64,000 nt of DNA. Source: Bugula neritina. Its lineage: Eukaryota > Bryozoa > Gymnolaemata > Cheilostomatida > Bugulidae. Numbering within the stretch: the stretch's first letter is position 1; every line of letters begins with the position of its first letter. The DNA is taken from assembly GCA_964035545.1 (NCBI GenBank), contig OZ037773.1, positions 8,706,751 through 8,770,750 of the forward strand, written 5' to 3'. The translations under genes and the position numbers were made by a program. Of this stretch, positions 56,274-64,000 are shown in pieces. The notes beneath the pieces are model-generated. The model worked only from the letters and a program-made list of their open reading frames with translations, was not told where the DNA came from and searched no databases.

Positions 56274-59200
56274 AGCTTCATTAGCACAAGAATATAGCAA
56301 ATATCTGCAACAGAACATCTGAGGATATATATTTATATTTTTCTCACCTTTCTCCGCTTTGTCCTGTTTGGTAGCTGAGGATATATATTTATATATTTTT
56401 ATAAAAACTTGAGAAATATTCCTAAATATAACAAGTACGTCTTTAAGTGGAAAAAGTGACAAAAAGCTTTCTAAAAGTTTCTGCTAATACTGTTAATGTT
56501 TGAACAACATATCAGTGCAAAGTTTACTATAAGCCGTAACATAATACCTGTAATAGACTATGTAACCGAAACTATGTAAATATGCGTAGGATATAATATA
56601 CACACAGAATGACTAGAGCACCTCACCTGTCATTGACCAGTTCATGGTTCTTCTAAGTAGCACTAGAGACTCATCAAAGTACTCTGTAAACATGACCAGT
56701 TTGAATCTCCTCTCCACAAAATCGATGTAATCTTTAATAGCTTTCTTGTCGTCAGACCTCTTCACGTTAAAACCTGTAAATTGGTAAAGTTCTAAAATAC
56801 TAAACAAAAGCTCATTTGAAACAATAGGGCTGGTGCATTAGCCACCCTCAGTTATGTAGAATACACATTGATTGCACTATTGCCAGAAACCTCACAAAAC
56901 CAATTTACCTAGATTATTATATTGATCAAATTGAACAAGTTTCAAAAATTGGTCTAAAGTTCTACAAAATTTATAAAATTTGACAAGCAGCTTTTCACAG
57001 TAGCAGGTAAGAGGATGCTAATTTAGAGATCAGCCAAACATTTGTTCAGTCAGGGTATCATAACTTCTAACAGCATTAAAAAACACTAGATGTCTTTTTG
57101 TGCTATAATTTGCTAACTTCTATAAACGAAACGTGTTCACTAAATGTTTCCACTTTCAATTCAATCCAAGCTATTTGGTCTAGTCATAAACGAGTTTCAA
57201 GTGCATATTTTCGGCGCACATAAAAGTGCAACCCAGATCATTACGTTTTAGCAACACGCAAGTGGAACTTATTGCTTTATTTATAAGATTTTAAACGTGG
57301 TTAAGTTTTTTTCAAGTATTGAGTTGGTTTTTTCGAACTGTGTTAAAAAAACTTTGCCCGAAGGTAGTACTGGCTTACTTAGCCACTTGAAATGGTACCT
57401 AGCCATTGAAGGTGATTTTATCTCACCTAACTACTGCTCGTGGGATTTTATCTCACCTAGCCACTGAAGGTGGGATTGTCTCACCTAGCCACTGAAGGAA
57501 GTTGTTGTGAACGTGTCTCTGCATGCCGGTAATGAAGCTCCTCTTCTTATAGAATAACTTGTCACTATGGAGCACCTTCTTTGGTGAGACTCCTCTGGAA
57601 GAAGACATGCTGATACTACACAACACTAGCTAGACATGCTGATACTACACAACACTAGCTAGACATGCTGATACTACACAACACTAGCTAGACATGCATA
57701 CTAATTATACTCTGTAACAGTTTAGCTAATTTATACTGAATAAAAAATATTTTAGTTTGTATGAAGAATGTATCAAATTCTATATATTTAGTATATAATA
57801 GCCCATATTTCAGTTAATATGTAATGTGTTTTATATTTGGTACCGAGTATATAGTATATTTAAAGTGAAAGATGTATATGCCTATTGAAATTGCTGTGAC
57901 TTACTGGTAGGCCTTCATGAAGTCAACGTAAGATATGAACCATTTGACTGGATGTCGTAGGGACGTGATGTACACAGTCTCATTGGGAAAGTTTTTAGTA
58001 TAGAAGGTGTGGTTATATCTAGCATGCTGTTCCATAATGTGCGGATGACTTCTATTGTGGGGCCCAACATCCCATGAGTTCCCAGGCTCCAACTCTCTCG
58101 TATTGACCAGACTTTCTGTAACACAGGCTAAAAGTTGTCAACTCTGCATAATTTTTAATGAATGGACTCAAACTTTCCTTCCATGTTGAGTAACATACTT
58201 TAAATAATGAGTTAGAAGAAGAATTGATATCAATTTTCTGCCTACTGTATCAGGAATGCATTGGTAGTTGTTAAGTACCAGAAGTCAGTTTATAGTAACA
58301 CAATGTAATTAAATGGCTTGCGTTTACAATGTAGTACATTTTTAACAATGTACGTATATGCACTAGCTAGTAAGAAATGCAATTATACAAAAGCTGTACA
58401 GCAAGATAATATATTAACAATGGTGCCATACAAGCAAGGAGGAATACTTTAGGCTAGTGTATAGCTTATACGATAAAATGGATAACTCTGTCACAGCAAG
58501 TTAAAACAGTAAACTTAATGCACGGACATAAGAAAGCCTGAAAAAAGCAGTGGGTATATATTGATTGTGACTTTGGTGATGTTCGAAATTTTTAAATAAT
58601 TATATGTTACCACCAACTACAATCAGAATGACACATATTCTGCCTATAGCTGGGTACAAATTCAGGGATGTAAAGAAGGGCACCCAGTAATTTCTGCATT
58701 AAATTGAGGCTCCTAAGCCTAACAAAATTTATTGTTCTAAAGAAATTCCCAATACTAGTGAAATGACCTAACAAACAGCACCAATATAAAGCTACTTAGA
58801 AACATGCAGACCTTTGCAATGTTGACATAGTCAATTTCTATTTGTTGCCTGAGCAAATAATGTTATACTAGCTAAGCACTTTTTTCTTTGAAAATTAGTT
58901 TTTCTGTAGTGTGAGATTATTTGAAGGTGATTCTGTGGGAATATATACTTATAGCCGATTGGTCTGAAGAAATAAATATTAGTACCAACTAATATCAAAC
59001 TTTTACAAGTTATTCTGTGGCTTTGCCAAAGTATGGAAAACTGAAAATAATTTATTAACAGTAGTATTTCATGTCCCTTCCAGGTCTTGTGTATAGCTAA
59101 AGTGCCAGAGCTATGGAAATACTTGAATGCCAAATGAATTTACTTTTAATATGGAAAGATAACTCTTGCAAACTGTTCAAAGCATGCAATACTAAAATTC

Positions 59201-60234
59201 ACAATGACCCCTTCTCACACTCTCTATGACTCATAGTTTACCTTTAATTGTAGACATCATCATGTTTAAGTTATGTCTGTATCCATACGATGAGAATATG
59301 TTGGAAAATGTAGAACTCCCAGTTTTTTCAATTTTCACATAAACAAAGTGGTCTTGTCTGGGACCAGATGGAGTAATTATACTTTTGGCTATTACTCTTT
59401 TAGAATTCTTTGAAGGAATGTTATTTGTTAGCAACTGAAAAACAAAAATAAAGTATTCTAAAGGCACAAAATTTGAAACATACTAAATGCATGTAGTGGC
59501 TACAAATATACACTTAACTATAACATATAGCTCATATTCAATATATTCAAACTTCAAAAGGCTTTGATATTGTTGGTATCAAAAATTATTTCTCCTGAAC
59601 AGTTTTAATTTATTTAGCTTTTACATTAAGCATGAGTTTAGTAAAGTTTCCAACTGCAATAGTTTTAGCGTTTGGAGCTACTAAACAAAAACTGCTAATT
59701 CCAAAGATGAAGTTTTTGACTTTCAGCTATGGAAAGAATTTCTTTTAGTTTCTTCATTAAACTTTATAACCACTTCTGGCAAGTCTACTATAAAAGAAGT
59801 TTATAAAATTATTGCTGTTTTGTATTAAGTAATTATTTAATTACACAATAGTAATCTATTACAGCTTAAGAAAGTTCAAAATGTCAGATTTTAAACATAA
59901 TAATCACTTGTTCATTATGTTATAGAAAAAAAAATTTCATTAAAAAAAACCTTTGCTCTGGCAAAACACCTATTTAATAATTCTGTTTACATGTGTTTAG
60001 GTTTTGGAGTGTTGATGGGTAATTGCTAACTGGCTGAATAAAACACAAACATCAAAAACATGCATACAATTTATAATATACTATTATGTACTATACTATA
60101 GTATAACTTACTTCTGGTAATTTAGGACCATTGCCATGTTGGATAACCAACAGGTAACATACAATGAACACTCCGAAGATGATGATCACCCTGGATGGAT
60201 GCCGAAAAAAAGTCAGAAATATATTGTTCTTCAT
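54699..60234 (-). CDS. Galactose-3-O-sulfotransferase-like Golgi enzyme
   Basis: Eight coding exons: 60112-60234, 59242-59434, 57905-58115, 57485-57594, 56627-56773, 55766-55941, 55233-55359 and 54699-54814. They total 1203 nt, or 400 residues (human GAL3ST1 423). It is a type II protein with a short basic N-terminus and a signal anchor at about 14-33 ([18 protein letters not shown]). The 5'-phosphosulfate loop is [15 protein letters not shown] (K78, S81, S82, T83). The 3'-phosphate motif is [12 protein letters not shown] (R159, S167). [18 protein letters not shown] and [18 protein letters not shown] are typical of the GAL3ST family, which moves sulfate from PAPS to the 3-OH of galactose on glycolipids or glycans in the Golgi. 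Which of GAL3ST1-4 is closest cannot be judged. The exon 4 donor and exon 6 acceptor both lie in duplicated sequence. Confidence 0.9.
55968..56272. repeat. (GT)n-rich microsatellite in GAL3ST-like intron 5
   Basis: About 300 bp of GT/GC/CATGTG repeats, a CA repeat on the gene's strand. Its edge is 26 bp from the exon 6 acceptor. Several long open frames here are artefacts. Confidence 0.97.
56272..56325 (-). pseudogene. Degenerate partial copy of GAL3ST-like exon 6 with its acceptor
   Basis: On the minus strand, TGTTGCAG followed by ATATTTGCTATATTCT and GCTAATGAAGCTAC repeats the exon 6 start (TGCTGCAG, ATATATTCTATTCG, GCTAATGAAGCTAC at 55911-55949). It has a 2-nt net insertion, and then runs straight into the CA repeat. 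If used as an exon it would shift frame. Confidence 0.75.
57371..57497 (-). repeat. Tandem copies of the GAL3ST-like exon 4 donor region
   Basis: On the minus strand, CAGTGGCTAG|GTGAGA (the true donor, G at 57484) recurs with changes at 57456 (CAGTGGCTAG|GTGAGA), 57426 (CAGTAGTTAG|GTGAGA), 57398 (CAATGGCTAG|GTACCA) and 57378 (AAGTGGCTAA|GTAAGC). Spacing is 28, 30, 28 and 20 bp. Each unit contains exon end plus donor. Confidence 0.9.
57603..57696. repeat. 29-bp triplicate next to the GAL3ST-like exon 4 acceptor
   Basis: Three copies of TAGACATGCTGATACTACAC plus 9 bases. The array starts within 10 bp of the acceptor at 57595-57596. Confidence 0.93.
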
Positions 60235-61979
60235 TTCTAAAACAAAAAGTAAAAATCATGTCCATTTTTATAAATCCACACCTATTGAGGTAGGTGCAGC
60301 GAGGGAGAAATTGAGAAAAGCCTGTGTTCTAGATTAAAAATGTAGCAAGAGGAGTTATGCCCTTGCAAGAATTTCAACCCCCCCCAAACATAAAATTTAA
60401 TAATAAAATCAAGAGACTTAAGCCATTTCAATTTCTTTGCTACTGCTAAATGCACTTACTAGCAAAAGCAGCTACTTTTCAGCAAGCTACAAGTCTTTTT
60501 CAATGACCGGGACAGCTTAAAAGTGGACAAGTGTTTTTGCTATAAAAATTAAAACTATAAATTATGAGTCTAAATTATAAGTTAGTGTTGTAAATCAGAG
60601 TATAAGTTAAATGCAGGTAATATAAATTGTACCGAAAGTAAGTAACATAAGTGCTGTAAATGTATAAGTGCTGTGAATATAATCAACAAAATATTACAAA
60701 AAGAAGGAATGCATAGTAGGAATGCAATATAACTTGCAGTTTGGTATCAACGTGCTTAAATACTTTGTAAATTAAATCTGGTTTAGTTTAAGATAATATG
60801 GACAATTGATGTACCATTCTATAATAAATGTTTTAATATTATATTAAACTAGTAACACACATACTAATGCCAAACTTATGTGCTAAACAGCAAACACATT
60901 GACCATTTATTTGAATTAACTCATCACAAGTTCTCATGTAAACATGACTGTTTTGATATCTTGTGAATCAAATAGCTAAGCATAATTTTAATTAGGTTTT
61001 TAGTTTGTGAAAATGTAAACTGCACAAAATTAAACCTGAACCTGCTATCTAAGATTTCAGTCAAAATGTATTCAACTTACCTTTAAGTTGTTGTACTCTG
61101 GCTACAATAAGTAACGCTGGCTACAGTAAGTAACACTGACAAAAGTAAGTGATGCTGAATACAGTAAGTAACGCTGACTAGAGTAGGCAACGCTGACTGT
61201 AGTTGGTAAGGTACTAACAGCTAAGAGCATTCAATCCAAGGTAAATATTATGTAGTCGGTATGGATTGAGCAACTAGACTTCAAATATACAACAGAAATA
61301 TAAAACCAAATCAATATGGTGCTTTAATAGGCAAAGCAAACATTGATAGGCAAAAGCTTCAATAGCCTCTTATAACTAGCTGGTATTAACCTGTAATGAT
61401 ATGTTTTAAGAAGAGAGAGAATTTTGTGTGAAGAATCAATTAGAGAGTAGAGATTAGAATAAATGATTTCTAAAAGAACGCTGCTTCATACCATCCAAGT
61501 AACTTATTTGATTACGTCACGAATGTATGGTGTGAAAACTATAAGACATATCATTTATGAGGTAAAAAAGACATGCAGATTACATGGAGACAAGCTTGAA
61601 GTTGTTTAGAGTTTTATTTTCAATGCATATAAAACGGCACAGCAAAAAATAGAGTTTTCTAAGTTTTAAAGTTATCACTTCATATATTTATATATTTTAA
61701 GCAACCTATTTGAGCTTATCTAAATATATTATAAGTATAAAAGCAACACATACACATAAAGAAGTTCATAAAAATATATGCAATATAAAGCATTTTCTAC
61801 AAGCTATTTTCCTGAAAAAATTCTCCCAAGTTCATAAGCTCAAACAAAACTGCTAGCCCTATCATTGAAACTGTGACATAACGAAGTGAATTTATTTTTT
61901 ATTTGAACTATTTGAACCTGTTTATAAATATTCCCCCCCCCAGCCACTGCAGTTTTTGTTATTATATATGCAATGATGT
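60235..61979. other. GAL3ST-like 5' region and spacer to the tropomyosin-like gene
   Basis: A probable non-coding first exon of the GAL3ST-like gene ends at 61081 (minus CTTAAAG|GTAAGT). It would join the TTTTAG acceptor two bases before the ATG. Upstream at 61100-61210 there is a roughly 19-bp repeat (GCTGACTACAGTAAGTAAC). A minus-strand AATAAA for the tropomyosin-like gene is at 61891-61896. Confidence 0.5.
61100..61210. repeat. 19-bp repeat with CAGTAAGTAAC
   Basis: About six degenerate copies just upstream of, or inside, the proposed GAL3ST-like 5' UTR exon. Confidence 0.8.
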
Positions 61980-63534
61980 CTAAACATTGTCTAGATCGGC
62001 CATTGCTGAGCTCAAGCTACCAACGAGGTCTTTATACTTCTGCTCCATTTCTGTTACTGTCTTTTCAAGGTTTTCATTCTCCATTCTCATTTTATTCACC
62101 TAAAAATGAAGATATAGATTATTTTTAGATATTCCACATGAGTAGAAAACTCCCAAAGCCAACACTGGCCAGTATTATCATAGTGAAGATGACTCTAAAT
62201 AGTAATACAAGTGGCTGAGCAACTTTAATTAATAATGATTTCAAAAACCCTAAAGTTTTATTCGAAAAATAGTCTAAAGAAATTTGCATTCAAAGAATAA
62301 GTTGTTTTAAAGATATGATGTCATGGTACCTACAACTGGCATTAAACGCTAATTTATAAAATATTTAAAACTTTTAATTGTAACATAATACAATATAGCA
62401 TAATATAATATATTTTTTAATGAAATTGAACAATTAAATATATTATATAAGATTGATTTGATATATTACAATACGTAATATAATATTATTCTAATCAAAG
62501 ACAATGTAGTATCTTATAATATGATACAGCCTAATGTAATATAATATAATATATTATAACAAATACTAAAACATATAATATCATGATTTGTGATATAATA
62601 ACATATGCTAATATGGTTTAGAAGTTGCTCAAATTTGACCAAGTCACTCAGTAAGTAATGAAAGCTTAACGCTATTACATAAAAAATAATAATTTATCCA
62701 CAGATAAGCAGCTTAAAATAGATCTCAGGAACATGTATAGTTACATAATTATAAAATGAACAAGGTTTTTAATACTTTATTAGATAACATGCTGTTTGAA
62801 ATTTATATAATGATTTCTAAAATAGTTTGAGCAAGAATGAATAACTAGCCTCTCTTTCAAGTTCACTTGACTTATTTTCTTCAGCCTCTAACTTTTCTTT
62901 GAGCTCTTTGATGTTTTCCTCTAGAGCTCCTTGTGTTGTGAAAGCATCGCCTTCCACTTGCTGCAGCTGAAAGTACAAGAGAAACTTGTCAGCAACATTG
63001 ATGTCTTCATTGTAGGCGTGATATACACAGAAGCGCACACAGACAAACAGACAGATGCACACTCTATTAGATTTATATTTTACCTTCCTTTCCACTTCCT
63101 CTCGTTTAGTTGTCTCCCCTTCCAAAGCTTCTGATTTGTCTTTAAGAGTTTGTTCCAGCTGTTCAGCTCTGTCAGCAGCATCTGATGCATCGTTCTTGAG
63201 TCTAAATAATATTCAGTTAATATTACATGATAATTAGTTCATAATACATAGTAAATAGTTTATATTACATAATAACAGTAAACCAGTAAACAGTAAACTT
63301 TAAATGCTGTTTGATTCCTAAGTTAGTGCAATTTCATATGAAATATAACTTCAATAGTGAATGTGTGTCAACTAGGTAAATCTATCACTAAATGTAAGAG
63401 CATAATACAAATAATATAACATAATTTAGCATAAAACTTATAGTGTTTCTACAAATGCTTTAGTCAGCTAATAAAACATACTTTGATATTTTATTTCTAA
63501 CGGCATCAAAGTCGACGTTACATGTTTCTGCCAT
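61980..63534 (-). CDS. Short tropomyosin-like coiled-coil protein
   Basis: Four exons: 63482-63534, 63084-63201, 62850-62966 and 61980-62099, 135 residues. After MAETCNVDFDAVRNKISK the protein is one continuous charged coiled coil. It includes DAADRAEQLEQ (compare tropomyosin NALDRAETLEQ), then REEVERKLQQVEGD, and ends EMEQKYKDLVGSLSSAMADL, close in style to the tropomyosin tail YKAISEELDHALNDM. It is about half the usual 284 residues and lacks the central tropomyosin repeats. The exon 3 to exon 4 junction is phase 0 only if a GC donor (GAGAG|GCTAGT) is used. No GT donor close to the exon end keeps frame. Role inferred: actin-associated or other coiled-coil cytoskeletal protein. Confidence 0.72.
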
Positions 63535-64000
63535 GTTTGCCTTCAGTCCTGTGTATTAGGTATAAGTCCTGTCAGCGTGCAGCTACTAGTTAGGATCTCT
63601 ACAGTACACCCTGTGTAGTACAGCACTCTGCCCAGATATTGCCTAAATCTAACAAACTTTAAGCTTAAATTGAATGGGAGGCTAATTAGTCTCCAGCTAT
63701 ACAGCACATGAATAGATCTTAAGCTATTATTATGTGCTAGTAAATTTCTAATTATATTCCGAAGCAATCTTTCAAAGGGGTATAAAAGGCCACCCTGAGA
63801 TGATGCGTTAGGATCACTCTAGGATCTCAAACTATGCGGCTTTGTGACCTTTAGCTGGTATTAATTAGCTCAGAAGATGGTAATTAATTACATGTATTAT
63901 GCTGTAAAGCTACCTGGTAATGGACTATATAATTAGTTTAACTATTAGCCCAGTGACTTAATTACCATTTGGGCTTTCCTGCCTTGCCTCATACTCCTGC
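63535..64000. other. 5' flank of the tropomyosin-like gene, possible outward promoter
   Basis: TATAAAAGG on the plus strand at 63781-63789, preceded by GGGG, looks like a TATA box pointing right, out of the window and away from the minus-strand gene. No coding sequence is visible after it before the edge. Confidence 0.35.

Noticed and set aside
55957-56322. Cys/Val- and His/Thr-rich frames
   Set aside because: They are translations of the GT/CA microsatellite.

Overview
This is a 64 kb piece of an animal (metazoan) nuclear genome. It is AT-rich, its genes are split by GT-AG and a few GC-AG introns, and it carries many micro- and minisatellites. There are no bacterial operons, rRNA or CRISPR arrays. 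Protein families such as YIPF4, TFIIE-beta, TMEM87 and GAL3ST show that it is a metazoan. Secreted low-complexity Gly/Asn and Arg/Gly/His proteins fit a marine invertebrate, perhaps a lophotrochozoan, but that placement is a guess. All gene models below were assembled by hand from splice sites, reading phase and remembered family features; every join keeps frame.

Layout, left to right: (1) <1-1157 (+), end of a Gly/Asn-repeat structural protein gene. (2) About 1720-1862, a degenerate U1 snRNA copy. (3) 4657-5884 (+), a protein with an RIIa/DPY30-like docking domain. (4) 6317-8582 (-), GTF2E2 (TFIIE beta), tail to tail with the previous gene. (5) 9905-13024 (+), YIPF4, head to head with GTF2E2. 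(6) 14869-17436 (+), a small secreted cationic protein built from RPTGRP mini-exons behind a TATA promoter. (7) 22735-23538 (+), a single-coding-exon membrane protein with a C-type-lectin-like ectodomain. (8) 25733-52809 (-), a 17-exon TMEM87 gene covering about 27 kb, whose introns hold a TIR element, a SINE-like element and many arrays. (9) 54699-60234 (-), a galactose-3-O-sulfotransferase-like gene. (10) 61980-63534 (-), a very short tropomyosin-like coiled-coil gene.

The most striking theme is that tandem repeats sit on, or within a few tens of bases of, splice junctions. In three genes the repeat unit contains the splice site itself. YIPF4 has 15 acceptor-like AGs spaced 17 bp apart. TMEM87 has five donors spaced exactly 36 bp apart, all in the same phase and with an open frame. 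The GAL3ST-like gene has a donor followed by four decoy copies. Elsewhere whole introns are minisatellite. This suggests that splice-site duplication seeds minisatellites here, or that such arrays are tolerated as alternative-splicing reservoirs.

Functionally the genes are unrelated neighbours: general transcription (GTF2E2), Golgi trafficking and membrane proteins (YIPF4, TMEM87, GAL3ST-like), a cytoskeletal coiled coil, a probable kinase-anchoring protein, and secreted or surface proteins that are probably lineage-specific.
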